A DNA stretch of 55,987 nucleotides, taken from contig NZ_SEMC01000015.1 in the NCBI RefSeq assembly GCF_004153195.1, forward strand, positions 1-55,987, read 5' to 3'. Under the pieces are notes generated by a model. It was given only the letters and a program-made list of their open reading frames with translations. It did not search any database and had not been told where the DNA came from. The position numbers and the translations under genes are program-made. The stretch comes from Sporolactobacillus sp. THM19-2 (GTDB lineage: Bacteria; Bacillota; Bacilli; Bacillales; Sporolactobacillaceae). Positions within the stretch are counted from its first letter, which is position 1, and every line of letters starts with the position of its first letter. Below are positions 40,580 through 52,989 of this stretch, piece by piece.

Positions 40580-41019
40580 ATGAAACTTCATGAATTAAAA
40601 CCGGCTGAAGGATCACGTTTTTCACGGAAAAGAGTGGGCCGTGGCTATGGTTCAGGACTTGGTAAAACATCTGGGCGAGGACAAAAGGGACAGAAATCCC
40701 GTTCCGGCGGCAATGTTCGTCTTGGATTTGAAGGCGGTCAGCTGCCTCTTTTCCAGACGCTGCCGAAGAAGGGTTTCAAGAATCCTACGCGCAAAGTGTA
40801 TACTATTGTCAACCTTGAAAAGTTGAACCGTTTTGAAGACGGTACAGAAGTAACACCGGAACTTCTTCTTAAAACACGCGTGATCAGGAAACTGAATGAC
40901 GGTGTTAAAATACTCGGTGAAGGCAAGATCGAAGCCAAATTAACTGTGAAAGCGACAAAATTTTCTGCTTCTGCCAAAGAAGCTATCGAGGCTGCCGGCG
41001 GAAACATTGAGGTGATCTG

Positions 41020-41020
<1 letters not shown>
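40580..41020 (+). CDS. rplO: 50S ribosomal protein L15
   Basis: 146 residues. Late assembly protein. The glycine-rich N-terminus has [20 protein letters not shown], with [17 protein letters not shown] after it. ATG 40580 after AAGGAGGTG. Its stop TGA overlaps the secY ATG by one base. Confidence 0.98.
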
Positions 41021-43740
<2,720 letters not shown>

Positions 43741-43756
43741 GTGAAGGTGATGATTG

Positions 43757-44080
43757 ATGGGTAGTGATCAGGCTCCTCGGCCTGTCCCCGGACAACTTGT
43801 CCAGGTATTAAGGGGGAAAGAGACCGGTTCTTTTTTTGTCATTGTAAAACTTATTGACGACCGTTACGTTGAAATTGCGGATGGTAACCGTCGCAAGTTT
43901 GATCATGCAAAAAAGAAGAACATCAGCCATCTTGATCTTCAATCGTATGTATCTGTCGAAGTTCAGAAGAGCTTGCAGGAAACAGGACGCGTAACAAATG
44001 GAAAACTCAGATTTGCCATCGCACATTATCTGGATGGCAGACTCAGTAATAACAGGAAGGGTGAGTCAGCCGATGGCTAA
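43757..44080 (+). CDS. KOW-domain RNA-binding protein (L14e/YbzG-like)
   Basis: 107 residues. An N-terminal KOW-like stretch [22 protein letters not shown] is followed by [18 protein letters not shown] and a short basic tail. It resembles the Firmicutes KOW proteins found between map and infA (B. subtilis ybzG). Probable ribosome- or RNA-associated role; function is not established. ATG 43757 is preferred to TTG 43754. It overlaps infA by 8 bases. Confidence 0.85.
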   Translation: MGSDQAPRPVPGQLVQVLRGKETGSFFVIVKLIDDRYVEIADGNRRKFDHAKKKNISHLDLQSYVSVEVQKSLQETGRVTNGKLRFAIAHYLDGRLSNNRKGESADG

Positions 44081-44291
44081 GGAAGATGTCATTGAAGTTG
44101 AAGGCACCGTAGTTGAACCGTTACCGAATGCGATGTTCCGTGTCGAATTGGAAAACGGTCATAAAATACTGGCACATGTATCGGGCAAAATTCGTATGCA
44201 TTTTATTCGCATTCTTCCCGGTGATAAGGTTACAGTTGAATTGTCGCCTTATGATGTGTCACGTGGCCGTATAACGTTCAGACATAAATAA
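44073..44291 (+). CDS. infA: Translation initiation factor IF-1
   Basis: 72 residues, an S1-type OB fold that sits in the A site with IF-2 and IF-3. [33 protein letters not shown] and [12 protein letters not shown] match the family. ATG 44073 after GGAAGGGTGAG, overlapping the end of the KOW gene. Confidence 0.99.
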   Translation: MAKEDVIEVEGTVVEPLPNAMFRVELENGHKILAHVSGKIRMHFIRILPGDKVTVELSPYDVSRGRITFRHK

Positions 44292-44329
44292 TCAGAAGAT
44301 GCTCTGCATGAAATAAGGAGGTTTCATCG

Positions 44330-44443
44330 ATGAAAGTCAGACCATCAGTTAAAAAGATGTGTGAGAAGTGCAAGATTGTGCGTCGTAAGGGCGTTGTCAT
44401 GGTGATTTGCGAAAATCCAAAGCATAAGCAGAGACAAGGCTGA
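44330..44443 (+). CDS. rpmJ: 50S ribosomal protein L36, zinc-binding type
   Basis: 37 residues, the usual full length. [14 protein letters not shown] begins it; Cys11, Cys14, Cys27 and His32 form the zinc site. ATG 44330 follows AAGGAGG. It sits in the standard place between infA and rpsM. Confidence 0.97.
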   Translation: MKVRPSVKKMCEKCKIVRRKGVVMVICENPKHKQRQG

Positions 44444-44462
44444 AAAGGAGGTGCTTTAACGC

Positions 44463-44828
44463 ATGGCTCGTATTGCAGGTGTCGATATTCCAAGAGAAAA
44501 AAGAGTCGTTATTTCTCTGACCTATATTTATGGTATTGGTCTGACAACAGCGAAGAAGATTCTGGCGGAAGCAAAGGTCTCTGAAGATACACGTGTACGC
44601 GATCTGACTGAAGAAGAACAGACACGTATTCGTGAAGTCGTTAACCACTATCGTGTGGAAGGTGACCTGCGCCGCGAAGTTTCTCTGAATATCAAGAGAC
44701 TGATTGAAATCGGATCCTACAGAGGTATCCGTCATCGTCGCGGACTTCCTGTCCGTGGACAGAACACAAAGAATAATTCTCGTACGCGTAAAGGCCCGAA
44801 GCGCACGATGGCTAATAAAAGAAAATAA
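44463..44828 (+). CDS. rpsM: 30S ribosomal protein S13
   Basis: 121 residues. 30S head protein contacting the P-site tRNA and 50S. Begins [34 protein letters not shown] is the C-terminal signature. RBS AAAGGAGG. Confidence 0.99.
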   Translation: MARIAGVDIPREKRVVISLTYIYGIGLTTAKKILAEAKVSEDTRVRDLTEEEQTRIREVVNHYRVEGDLRREVSLNIKRLIEIGSYRGIRHRRGLPVRGQNTKNNSRTRKGPKRTMANKRK

Positions 44829-44850
44829 GTGAAGGAGGGTAAAAACATTT

Positions 44851-45240
44851 ATGGCTAAACAACAACGTACGCGTAAGCGCCGCATTAAGAGAAATGTGGA
44901 AAACGGGGTGGCACATATCCGCTCCACATTCAATAATACGATTGTTACAATTACCGATCCCCATGGTAATGCGATCTCATGGGCAAGTGCAGGAGGTCTC
45001 GGATTCAAGGGATCCAAAAAATCGACACCTTTTGCGGCTCAGACCGCTGCTGAAGCGGCAGGCAAGAGCGCGCTGGACAGTGGAATGAAGACAATCGAAG
45101 TGTCTGTCAAGGGACCAGGGGCCGGACGTGAAGCCGCAATCCGCGCACTTCAGGCAGTGGGCCTTGAAGTCACAACGATCCGCGATGTAACCCCGATTCC
45201 TCATAACGGATGCCGTCCACCGAAGCGTCGTCGCGTCTGA
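44851..45240 (+). CDS. rpsK: 30S ribosomal protein S11
   Basis: 129 residues. Platform protein near the mRNA exit. [19 protein letters not shown] and the C-terminal [18 protein letters not shown] are diagnostic. RBS GGAGGG. rpsD does not follow; rpoA does, as in Bacillus. Confidence 0.99.
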   Translation: MAKQQRTRKRRIKRNVENGVAHIRSTFNNTIVTITDPHGNAISWASAGGLGFKGSKKSTPFAAQTAAEAAGKSALDSGMKTIEVSVKGPGAGREAAIRALQAVGLEVTTIRDVTPIPHNGCRPPKRRRV

Positions 45241-45386
45241 TCTCTCCGTGTATAGCATGAAGGCGATCCGTTCATAATGCTATTAATATGTGAAAGAAGC
45301 GAGCCGTAAACCTGAAACAGGTATAATCGGGAAATTCTGGCCCTGAAGAGCCATGATTTCGACGTTTGAAGGAGGGTTCATTTTTG

Positions 45387-46331
45387 ATGATTGAGATCGA
45401 AAAACCAAAGATCGATACGGTTGAGATAGCAGACGACGGAAGTTACGGCAAGTTTGTTGTGGAGCCGCTCGAACGTGGATACGGTACGACTCTGGGTAAT
45501 TCTTTACGTCGAATTTTGCTTTCTTCCCTCCCGGGCGCGGCTGTTACGACCGTTCAGTTTGATACGGTGCTTCACGAATTTTCCACTATCGAAGGCGTTG
45601 TAGAAGATGTAACGGCGATCATTCTGAATATCAAGAAGCTGGCTTTGAAGATCTATTCAGATGAAGAAAAGACACTGGAAATCGACGTTAAGCGAGAAGG
45701 AAAAGTGACAGCCGCTGATATTATTCACGACAGTGATGTTGAGATTCTGAATCCGGAACTGGAGATCGCGCATGTTGATGCGGGCGCGCATTTTCATGTC
45801 AGAATGACGGCAAAAAAAGGTCGCGGATATGTTCCTGCTGAAAGGAACAAATCTGAGGACCTGCCAATTGGTGTCATTCCGGTCGATTCTATTTATACAC
45901 CGATTGAGCGTGTAAACTATCAGGTAGAGAAAACAAGAGTGGGTCAGGTAGCCAATTATGACAAGCTGACGCTTGACGTATGGACAGACGGCAGTATTCG
46001 CCCTGAAGAAGCTGTATCCCTTGCGGCAAAGATTCTGACCGAACATCTGAATATTTTTGTCGGACTGACTGATCAGGCTCAGACCGCTGAGATCATGATT
46101 GAAAAAGAAGAAGATAAAAAAGAAAAAGTACTTGAGATGACGATCGAAGAACTTGACCTTTCCGTACGCTCCTATAATTGCCTGAAGCGTGCCGGGATCA
46201 ACACAGTTCAGGAACTGACTCAGAAATCAGAAGAGGACATGATGAAAGTCAGAAACCTCGGCCGTAAATCTCTTGAAGAAGTGGAAGAGAAACTGAATGA
46301 ACTTGGGCTTGGACTTAGAGTTGAAGAATAA
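45387..46331 (+). CDS. rpoA: DNA-directed RNA polymerase subunit alpha
   Basis: 314 residues. N-terminal assembly domain with [20 protein letters not shown], flexible linker, then the C-terminal domain with [17 protein letters not shown] and [13 protein letters not shown], which binds UP elements and activators. ATG 45387 follows GGAGGG; TTG 45384 is also possible. The 146-base gap from rpsK contains a TATAAT at 45322 but no -35. Confidence 0.98.
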   Translation: MIEIEKPKIDTVEIADDGSYGKFVVEPLERGYGTTLGNSLRRILLSSLPGAAVTTVQFDTVLHEFSTIEGVVEDVTAIILNIKKLALKIYSDEEKTLEIDVKREGKVTAADIIHDSDVEILNPELEIAHVDAGAHFHVRMTAKKGRGYVPAERNKSEDLPIGVIPVDSIYTPIERVNYQVEKTRVGQVANYDKLTLDVWTDGSIRPEEAVSLAAKILTEHLNIFVGLTDQAQTAEIMIEKEEDKKEKVLEMTIEELDLSVRSYNCLKRAGINTVQELTQKSEEDMMKVRNLGRKSLEEVEEKLNELGLGLRVEE

Positions 46332-46409
46332 CAGACGGTGATCAAGTCAATATTTCTCTTTTTTGCGCAAAAAAGAAGAAACCAGGTTGAAAAAAGGAGG
46401 TACAGGTAC

Positions 46410-46775
46410 ATGGCATATGCAAAACTGGGCCGGGACTCGGCAGCGAGGAAGGCATTGTTCCGTGATCTGACGACCGATTTGATAATTAATGAACGGATTC
46501 AGACAACCCACGCTAAGGCTAAGGCACTGAGGCCGATCGTTGAGAAGATGATTACGCTGGCTAAGCGCGGTGATCTTCATGCGCGTCGTCAGGCGGCTGC
46601 TTTTGTCCGTAAAGAAGTGGCTGACCAGGAATCCGGTCAGAATGCGCTTCAAAAGCTGTTCGATGACATAGCAAAACGCTATGAAGAACGCCAGGGTGGT
46701 TACACACGTGTTCTTAAAACAGGTCCGCGCAAGGGCGATGGTGCGGAACAGGCTATTATCGAACTGGTAAAATAA
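46410..46775 (+). CDS. rplQ: 50S ribosomal protein L17
   Basis: 121 residues. Near the tunnel exit. Begins [20 protein letters not shown] and contains [23 protein letters not shown] 46410 after AAAAGGAGG; an in-frame ATG at 46338 precedes that site. A terminator follows, ending the superoperon. Confidence 0.98.
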   Translation: MAYAKLGRDSAARKALFRDLTTDLIINERIQTTHAKAKALRPIVEKMITLAKRGDLHARRQAAAFVRKEVADQESGQNALQKLFDDIAKRYEERQGGYTRVLKTGPRKGDGAEQAIIELVK

Positions 46776-46791
46776 TGTACCAGACACAACG

Positions 46792-46838
46792 GGCAGAGGC
46801 ATGGCTCCGAGAGGGACCTGTTTTCTGCCTTTTTTTTA
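46792..46838 (+). terminator. Terminator after rplQ
   Basis: GGCAGA (46792-46797) pairs TCTGCC (46824-46829), followed by a T8 run. The stem is short and the loop is long (26 bases), so this is moderate. Bases 46839-46984 hold no gene and no clear promoter for ecfA1. Confidence 0.6.
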
Positions 46839-46984
46839 CACTGCAAATGGCTCAGCCGGTGCCAGAGGGTCCTGGCTTTACCAGGTTCTTCTTCGGCCGA
46901 GATGATGAGATGAGCGTCTGGAGGTGTCGTCCAGACATTTCCGGTACATAGAGAAGAACAGGATGAGGGGAGTCCGAGCGTGTA

Positions 46985-47824
46985 ATGGAGAAAATCATTA
47001 AAGTCGACAATGTATCTTACCAATATACAGAAGATCACCCATGGGTGTTGCAGGATGTCAGTTTTTCGGTTAATCGGGGTGAATGGCTGGCCATCATTGG
47101 TCACAACGGATCCGGTAAGTCCACACTGGCCAAATGCCTGAACGGGCTGCTCCTTCCTCAGAAAGGGACGGTCCATGTCGGTGGCTATGATACGAGGGAT
47201 AAATCAGCAATCTGGGAAATCCGGCGACAAGTGGGTATGGTTTTTCAAAATCCGGATAACCAGTTTGTCGGCGCAACGGTGCAGGATGATGTCGCTTTTG
47301 GAATGGAGAACCATGGGATTCCGCGTGATGAAATGATTAAAAGGCTTAAAGAATCGCTTAAACTGGTCCGGATGGATCAGTTCGCCAGTCAGGAACCCCA
47401 CCGGCTTTCCGGAGGACAGAAGCAGCGTGTGGCCATAGCCGGTATTGTTGCCCTGCAGCCGATGATTATCATTCTTGACGAAGCAACTTCTATGCTCGAC
47501 CCTGAGGGCAGAAGAGAAATCATCAGGACGATGCGAACCCTGAACAGAACACGCGGAATCACCGTACTATCCATTACTCACGATCTGAATGAAGCGATCT
47601 ACGCGGACCGTGTGCTTGTGATGAATAATGGCAGAATGATCCGGGAAGGTGGTCCGCGTGAGATCTTCCAGACACCGGAACTGCTGGAAAAAATCGGTCT
47701 TGATCTGCCCTTTTCCATAAAGCTGCGGAATTTGCTCAGGGAAAAAGGGGTCGGTTTATCGGATCATGCATTAACCCAGGAAGAGTTGGTGAATGAATTA
47801 TGGACATTACGTTCACAAAAGTAA
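46985..47824 (+). CDS. ecfA1: ECF transporter ATPase component EcfA1
   Basis: 279 residues. Walker A GHNGSGKST (39-47), Q-loop VFQNPDNQ, signature LSGGQKQR and Walker B IIILDEATSMLDP. With EcfA2 and EcfT it forms the shared energising module that works with several substrate-binding S components for vitamins and metals. It overlaps ecfA2 by 25 bases. No S component is encoded here. Confidence 0.96.
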   Translation: MEKIIKVDNVSYQYTEDHPWVLQDVSFSVNRGEWLAIIGHNGSGKSTLAKCLNGLLLPQKGTVHVGGYDTRDKSAIWEIRRQVGMVFQNPDNQFVGATVQDDVAFGMENHGIPRDEMIKRLKESLKLVRMDQFASQEPHRLSGGQKQRVAIAGIVALQPMIIILDEATSMLDPEGRREIIRTMRTLNRTRGITVLSITHDLNEAIYADRVLVMNNGRMIREGGPREIFQTPELLEKIGLDLPFSIKLRNLLREKGVGLSDHALTQEELVNELWTLRSQK

Positions 47825-48675
47825 ACCACATCTACAACCCGGGGTCACCGTTTGCGCGTAAAGCCCTGGATGATATTAATCTTCGTATCCCGTCCGGTTC
47901 ATTTACGTCCATTATCGGTCAAACTGGATCAGGAAAATCTACTCTTGTCCAGCATATCGACGGATTACTCAAACCTTCTTCGGGGAAAGTGGTCGTTGGT
48001 TCGTATAACCTGACAGCAGATAAAAAGAAACAGGATCTCAGGACTCTGAGAGCGAAAGTGGGTTTTGTTTTCCAGTATCCGGAACATCAGCTGTTTGATG
48101 AAACAATCATCAAGGATGTCTGTTTTGGGCCGATAAACTTCGGTGTGCCGCAGGACGAAGCGGTGAAGAGAGCAGAAGAAAGTCTGACACGGGTCGGTAT
48201 TCCTTCCCCATACTGGCAACGGTCACCGTTCGATCTCAGTGGAGGCCAGATGCGCCGCGTGGCTATTGCAGGTGTACTGGCAGCGCACCCCGAGGCAATC
48301 ATTCTTGATGAACCCACAGCCGGCCTTGATCCGAGGGGCCGGGAGGAGATTCTGCAGCTATTTCTCGGACTGAATAAAGAGAGAAAAACAACCATTATTA
48401 TGGTCACACACAATATGAACGATGCCGCTTTATATTCCGATCAGGTGATTGTGATGAATCATGGGAAGAAAATAATGGACGGGAAACCTGAAGACGTATT
48501 TTCCAGGGAAGAGGAGCTGCATCAGGCCGGACTGGACGCCCCGCAGACCATGCTGTTTCTGGATCAGCTGAACCAAAAAATGGGCCGCAGGAAAAAAACA
48601 GGTCCGGTATTCACACTCAATGAAACGGCTGATACGGTTATCCGGATTCTGAATGGAGGCGCTGACCATGTTTAA
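47800..48675 (+). CDS. ecfA2: ECF transporter ATPase component EcfA2
   Basis: 291 residues. Walker A GQTGSGKST, Q-loop VFQYPEHQ, signature LSGGQMRR and Walker B IILDEPTAGLDP. Q-loop and signature differ from EcfA1, as expected for the heterodimer. The C-terminus carries the ECF-specific extension. ATG 47800 lies inside ecfA1. Confidence 0.96.
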   Translation: MDITFTKVNHIYNPGSPFARKALDDINLRIPSGSFTSIIGQTGSGKSTLVQHIDGLLKPSSGKVVVGSYNLTADKKKQDLRTLRAKVGFVFQYPEHQLFDETIIKDVCFGPINFGVPQDEAVKRAEESLTRVGIPSPYWQRSPFDLSGGQMRRVAIAGVLAAHPEAIILDEPTAGLDPRGREEILQLFLGLNKERKTTIIMVTHNMNDAALYSDQVIVMNHGKKIMDGKPEDVFSREEELHQAGLDAPQTMLFLDQLNQKMGRRKKTGPVFTLNETADTVIRILNGGADHV

Positions 48676-49462
48676 TCTTGTGATCGGACAATATGTTCCG
48701 CTGAAGTCATTTATCCACCAGATGGATCCGCGTTCAAAACTGATTTCCATTTTTTTATTTGTCATCATTGTCTTTCTGGCTAATAACTGGGTCACTAACG
48801 GATTATTGCTGCTTTTCTGTGTTGCGGGGATTATTTTCTCGAAAGTCTCGTTTAAATTTATTTACAGGGGACTAAAGGCCGTCTTTTTCATCGTTCTCCT
48901 GACTTTTTTCCTGAACCTCTTTTTTACGACGGGAGGACCGCTCCTGTTCAGCCTGGGCTGGTTTCATATTTATCTTAATGGACTAATCCAGTCGATATTT
49001 ATTTCCATCAGAATTTTAGTGATTATTATCATGACGACTCTTCTGACTCTGACGACCTCGCCGATAGAAATAACGGATGGCATGGAAAGCTTACTTGGGC
49101 CACTGAAAAAGCTGAAGTTTCCGGTCCATGAATTTGCTCTGATGATGTCGATCTCACTGCGTTTTATTCCAACACTTCTGGAAGAAACGGAGAAGATTAT
49201 CAAGGCGCAGGCTGCCCGCGGCTCTGATTTTTCCAGCGGTTCCGTGAAAAGCCGGATGAAGGCGGTCGTTCCCCTGCTCGTCCCACTTTTTGTCAGTGCG
49301 TTTAAGAGAGCTGAAGACCTTTCGATGGCGATGGAAGCCAGAGGCTATCACGGGGAGGCCGGGCGGACGCGGCTTCATAAACTGAGCTGGGGGCACCGGG
49401 ACACGGAACTGATGGTCCTGCTCGGCTTACTGACTGTCGTACTGATTCTTGTCCGAAGCTGA
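48668..49462 (+). CDS. ecfT: ECF transporter transmembrane component EcfT
   Basis: 264 residues with about five or six membrane spans. The two coupling motifs are AARGSDF and EARGYHG, the Ala-Arg-Gly signatures that dock the ATPases. ATG 48668 overlaps the ecfA2 stop. Forms the membrane scaffold that carries S components. Confidence 0.95.
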   Translation: MFNLVIGQYVPLKSFIHQMDPRSKLISIFLFVIIVFLANNWVTNGLLLLFCVAGIIFSKVSFKFIYRGLKAVFFIVLLTFFLNLFFTTGGPLLFSLGWFHIYLNGLIQSIFISIRILVIIIMTTLLTLTTSPIEITDGMESLLGPLKKLKFPVHEFALMMSISLRFIPTLLEETEKIIKAQAARGSDFSSGSVKSRMKAVVPLLVPLFVSAFKRAEDLSMAMEARGYHGEAGRTRLHKLSWGHRDTELMVLLGLLTVVLILVRS

Positions 49463-49477
49463 AGGCAGGTTAACATA

Positions 49478-50218
49478 ATGGATAAACTCAAATGCACGGT
49501 TTCCTATGATGGAACGCATTTCTATGGTTATCAGGTGCAGCCGGAAAAACGCACCGTTCAGAGCGAAATTCAGTCGGCCCTTTCCCGAATGCATCATGGC
49601 AGCCAGATAAAAATCACAGCCTCGGGGCGTACGGACCGGGGCGTTCATGCGAAAGGTCAGGTCTTCCATTTCAGCAGTCCGCTTAAGATTCCGACCGATC
49701 ACTGGACGCTGGCGCTGAACAGCCTTTTGCCGGAAGATATCCATATCTTCAGGACGGAACGGGTACCGGAGTCTTTTCATGCCCGGTATGATGTCAGGAA
49801 AAAGGAATACAGATATCGTCTGCTGACCAGACCGCAGCCGGATCTGTTCAGACGACTTTACACCCTGCACGTCCCTGATAAACTGGATCTTGGGAAAATG
49901 AACGAAGCGGCACAGTATATTGTCGGCACGCATGATTTTTCCTGCTTCTGTGCGGCAAATACAAGCGTCAGGAATAAAATCCGGACGGTTTATGAACTGG
50001 AGATTTTCCCTGTGGATCCTGATGAGACCGTGATTCGTATCGTCGGAAGCGGTTTTCTCTACCAGATGGTTCGGATCGTCACAGGGACACTTCTGGATGT
50101 CGGTCTGCATGCACGGGTACCGGAGAGCGTTGGCCGAATCATTGAAGGAAAAGACAGGCAGGCAGCGTCAAAGACGGCACCTGCTCATGGGCTGACATTG
50201 TGGCGGGTGATCTATTAA
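49478..50218 (+). CDS. truA: tRNA pseudouridine(38-40) synthase
   Basis: 246 residues. Isomerises U38-U40 of the anticodon arm. The catalytic Asp53 lies in ASGRTDRGVHAKGQ and FHARYDVRKKEYRY is conserved. It follows ecfT by 15 bases and probably shares its transcript. The rplM promoter begins 28 bases after the stop. Confidence 0.97.
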   Translation: MDKLKCTVSYDGTHFYGYQVQPEKRTVQSEIQSALSRMHHGSQIKITASGRTDRGVHAKGQVFHFSSPLKIPTDHWTLALNSLLPEDIHIFRTERVPESFHARYDVRKKEYRYRLLTRPQPDLFRRLYTLHVPDKLDLGKMNEAAQYIVGTHDFSCFCAANTSVRNKIRTVYELEIFPVDPDETVIRIVGSGFLYQMVRIVTGTLLDVGLHARVPESVGRIIEGKDRQAASKTAPAHGLTLWRVIY

Positions 50219-50245
50219 TTCTTTCTCCCGAAAAATTATCAGTGA

Positions 50246-50274
50246 TTGACAATCAAGTCTGTGTGTTATAAAAT
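50246..50274 (+). promoter_or_regulatory. Sigma-A promoter of rplM-rpsI
   Basis: TTGACA (50246-50251), 17 bases, TAAAAT (50269-50274). Leader of about 145 bases to rplM. Confidence 0.82.
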
Positions 50275-50280
50275 ATACTT

Positions 50281-50410
50281 CGGCATTTCTGATTTGACCA
50301 CTATTAGCCCCAAAATATATTGGATCAAATAGAATCATGAACGGAAACGGAAATTGATCATTTCCGGCTCTAAGCGGTTGTGGGTCGCTGAGAGAATATG
50401 AATGTAATCA
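50281..50410 (+). promoter_or_regulatory. Putative L13 leader
   Basis: A structured leader precedes rplM, including ATTAGCCCC and a perfect hairpin CGGAAAT (50348-50354) with ATTTCCG (50360-50366). Firmicutes carry an L13 leader RNA here; assignment rests mainly on position and structure. Confidence 0.55.
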
Positions 50411-50424
50411 GGGAGGAAACAGTA

Positions 50425-50862
50425 GTGCGTACAACATATATGGCTACAACAGCATCAGCTGACCGCAAATGGCTGGTTATTGATGCGGACGGCCAGATTC
50501 TCGGCCGCCTTGCAAGCCAGGTCGCAGCGATACTGCGCGGCAAGAATAAACCGACTTATACGCCTCATGCGGACGTCGGTGACAATGTGATTATTATTAA
50601 TGCGAAAAAAATTCGTCTGACAGGCAGAAAACTGCAGACCAAACAGTATATTCGTCATTCAGGCTTTGCGGGAGGCATTAAGGCCCGTTCAGCCCAGCAA
50701 ATGCGTGAGACGCGTTCAAGGGAAATGCTCGAACGTACCATTAAGGGCATGCTTCCTCACAACAGTCTTGGACACAAAATGTTCCTGAAACTGCACGTAT
50801 ATGAAGGCGCGGAACATCCGCATGCCGCACAAAAACCTGAAGTTTACACACTTCGTGGATAA
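50425..50862 (+). CDS. rplM: 50S ribosomal protein L13
   Basis: 145 residues. Early 50S assembly protein, with [20 protein letters not shown] and [19 protein letters not shown]. Start GTG 50425, 8 bases after GGGAGG, gives MRTTYMATT as in relatives; an in-frame ATG at 50398 precedes the ribosome site. Confidence 0.97.
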   Translation: MRTTYMATTASADRKWLVIDADGQILGRLASQVAAILRGKNKPTYTPHADVGDNVIIINAKKIRLTGRKLQTKQYIRHSGFAGGIKARSAQQMRETRSREMLERTIKGMLPHNSLGHKMFLKLHVYEGAEHPHAAQKPEVYTLRG

Positions 50863-50878
50863 GGAGGGGGAAATAAGA

Positions 50879-51271
50879 ATGGCACAATTACAATATACCG
50901 GTACCGGCCGTCGTAAGAATTCAGTTGCCCGCGTCAGGCTCGTCCCGGGTGACGGAAAAGTCGTCGTTAATGGCCGTAATGCGGATGACTACTTCAACCT
51001 TGAAACACTGCGCACGATTCTGAAACAGCCTCTTGTTTCAACAGAAACAGAAGGAAGATATGACGTGCTGGTTAACGTGAAAGGCGGAGGATTTACCGGC
51101 CAGGCCGGTGCGATCCGTCATGGTGTTGCCCGTGCGCTTCTGAAGGCAGATCCGGAATATCGCCCGGTATTGAAGAAGGCAGGCTTCCTGACCCGTGACC
51201 CGAGAATGAAAGAACGTAAAAAATACGGACTCAAGGGCGCCCGTCGCGCACCGCAGTTCTCAAAACGCTGA
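50879..51271 (+). CDS. rpsI: 30S ribosomal protein S9
   Basis: 130 residues. Its C-terminal tail, ending in Lys-Arg, reaches P-site t[20 protein letters not shown] and [11 protein letters not shown] are diagnostic. ATG 50879 after AAGGAGGGGG; a longer in-frame start at 50801 lies within rplM. Confidence 0.98.
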   Translation: MAQLQYTGTGRRKNSVARVRLVPGDGKVVVNGRNADDYFNLETLRTILKQPLVSTETEGRYDVLVNVKGGGFTGQAGAIRHGVARALLKADPEYRPVLKKAGFLTRDPRMKERKKYGLKGARRAPQFSKR

Positions 51272-51291
51272 TCTGTTTATATATGTTTTGC

Positions 51292-51321
51292 AACTCCCGG
51301 GTTTTTACCCGGGAGTTTTTG
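51292..51321 (+). terminator. Terminator after rpsI
   Basis: AACTCCCGGGT (51292-51302) pairs ACCCGGGAGTT (51307-51317) around a TTTT loop, then a T-run. Perfect 11-bp stem. Confidence 0.95.
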
Positions 51322-51475
51322 CTTTTACAGATAAGGTAAGGCTCCGGCTAAATTCATGACCTGCCGGTCGACACGTTTTTCTTCATGTGAAATTTAACAA
51401 AATCCGCGATCATATAGTCGAAAAGTGTAACGTCATAAGTGAGTAGTGGAATACTCTCTTTAGTTTCATTTTTCT

Positions 51476-51506
51476 ATAAGTCCGTTTACCGGGCTTATTT
51501 TTTTTT
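51476..51506 (+). terminator. Orphan intrinsic terminator upstream of the ybaK-like gene
   Basis: ATAAGTCCG (51476-51484) pairs CGGGCTTAT (51490-51498) with one wobble, loop TTTAC, then eight or nine Ts. No coding gene lies between the rpsI terminator and this one. Upstream, GAGTA and TACTC (51441-51456) form another small hairpin. It may end a small RNA or be a leader attenuator. Bases 51507-51688 hold another perfect repeat, CTTTTGCC (51603-51610) and GGCAAAAG (51623-51630), and no gene. Confidence 0.75.
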
Positions 51507-51688
51507 ACCTTTAAAGAAAGTACAAATTTTTTGCGAAAAGGATCGGAAAAAACGAAGCTTCTGTCGGCACCTGCCACTTACCGGTAAATTTTCCAAAACG
51601 AACTTTTGCCGGATAAAGGGATGGCAAAAGCTGTTACGTTTTAAAATCGCGACTCCGTCGGATGATAAAGGGAAAGGAGGGAAAATTG

Positions 51689-52123
51689 ATGGCTGTTGTT
51701 ATGGATTTTCAGAAAAAGAAGCGGGATAAACAAATACATTCAGAGAGGCGGGCACTTCAGGATCTCTCCTTTGAGAAGATCCAGAGCGCGATTCATCATA
51801 CTTTCGATCGGTATCTGAGTGCTCTGCCTACGGGCAGCAGTATGGCCATGGAGATGTGCGCAGAATACGCGCTTGAATCTTTTCTGCTGGGCTCATCGAT
51901 GGGGCGCTTCGGTTTTTATGGTGAACGGGAAGAGGTGGTATTTGAACGGAGTCAACCGAAATTCGATATGCTGCATGAAGATTTCTTTGATTTCTGGCGT
52001 TTCTGGTCAACCGATCCGGAAGAACTGCGCGGGATTGATCAGGCATGCAGAACCTTTTTGCATGGATGGTGGCTGGACGGTTTTGATTTATCCGTGAAAC
52101 GTCTGAGAATGAAATTACATTAA
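51689..52123 (+). CDS. DUF2521 family protein (YbaK-like)
   Basis: 144 residues, no membrane segment. It resembles B. subtilis YbaK in length and position, with MAVVMDFQKKKRDKQ at the start, ESFLLGSSMGRFGFYGE in the middle and FLHGWWLDGFDLSVKRLRMKLH at the end. The function is unknown. ATG 51689 follows GGAAAGGAGGG. It is found only in spore-forming relatives as far as I recall, beside cwlD. No promoter was found by eye. Confidence 0.8.
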   Translation: MAVVMDFQKKKRDKQIHSERRALQDLSFEKIQSAIHHTFDRYLSALPTGSSMAMEMCAEYALESFLLGSSMGRFGFYGEREEVVFERSQPKFDMLHEDFFDFWRFWSTDPEELRGIDQACRTFLHGWWLDGFDLSVKRLRMKLH

Positions 52124-52193
52124 GCACGTCATAAAAGGCGATTTTGCCCATATACATGTCCAAGAGACAAAGCAGGACAAGGGGGCAGGGCAA

Positions 52194-52904
52194 ATGAGAC
52201 GGAAGTGGCTGGCGGGGATACTGGTTGTTGGTGCATTGTCCGTGATTGTGGCCGCCGGCTGGCTGATCACCAGTATGCACACCTGGAAGGCATGGAATCT
52301 GCCACTTTCCGGACGTGTGCTTGTGGTTGATGCCGGCCATGGTGGTCCAGATGGCGGTGCAGTCGGCGGTGAAACCGAAGAGAAAGAAATCGCGCTTGCC
52401 ATTGCCCGGGATATCCGCAACTATCTTCAGGAAGCAGGGGCTCTTGTCATCATGACCCGGGACAGCGACAGAGACCTGTCGGATGAAGATTATACCGGAC
52501 GCCATAAAACGCAGGATCTGATGCGTCGTGCCAGACTGATCCAGACATCCAGTCCGGATGCGTTCATCAGTATCCATATGAATGCCATCCCTTCTGCCCG
52601 CTGGCGCGGTGCGCAGACCTTTTATCACCCGAAGTCGATAAAAAATCAGAAGTTCGCCCGGTTTATTCAGGACTCGCTGAAGAAGAATCTGGGCAATACG
52701 GACCGCTATGCCAGACCGATCGGCCACGTGTATCTGTTAAAAAAAGCCGCCCCTCCTGCAGCACTTGTTGAGGTCGGTTTTTTATCTAACCCGGATGAGC
52801 GTCATCTGCTGATTCAGAAAAATTATCAGAGGAAGGCGGCACATGCCATCAGCCAGGGGATTATGCGCTATTTCACGTCTGAAAAAACACCTGCTGATGA
52901 GTAA
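52194..52904 (+). CDS. cwlD: N-acetylmuramoyl-L-alanine amidase CwlD
   Basis: 236 residues. An N-terminal membrane or signal segment (about 6-27) leads to an Amidase_3 domain. Zinc ligands fit His49 in VDAGHGGPDGG, Glu63, and His in AFISIHMNA, with the catalytic Glu in LVEVGFLSNPDE. CwlD removes peptides from muramic acid in spore cortex so that muramic delta-lactam can form with PdaA. GerD follows two genes on. Confidence 0.93.
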   Translation: MRRKWLAGILVVGALSVIVAAGWLITSMHTWKAWNLPLSGRVLVVDAGHGGPDGGAVGGETEEKEIALAIARDIRNYLQEAGALVIMTRDSDRDLSDEDYTGRHKTQDLMRRARLIQTSSPDAFISIHMNAIPSARWRGAQTFYHPKSIKNQKFARFIQDSLKKNLGNTDRYARPIGHVYLLKKAAPPAALVEVGFLSNPDERHLLIQKNYQRKAAHAISQGIMRYFTSEKTPADE

Positions 52905-52922
52905 ATACTCCGGCCTTTTTTC

Positions 52923-52951
52923 ACGTCATGAACACAGATGTCTGGTATACT
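52923..52951 (+). promoter_or_regulatory. Possible extended -10 promoter of mrp/salA
   Basis: TGG-TATACT, with -10 at 52946-52951, lies 39 bases before the ATG. The -35 (ACGTCA at 17 bases) is weak, so the extended -10 is the main evidence. Confidence 0.4.
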
Positions 52952-52989
52952 GGATATGAAAACGATGACACGGGAGGACTGGAATATCG

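Noticed and set aside
45322-45327. TATAAT before rpoA
   Set aside because: No acceptable -35 hexamer at 16-18 bases; probably chance in the rpsK-rpoA gap.
51439-51729. Plus-strand frame of 96 codons before the ybaK-like gene
   Set aside because: It runs through an intrinsic terminator, has no ribosome site and ends inside the next gene in another frame.
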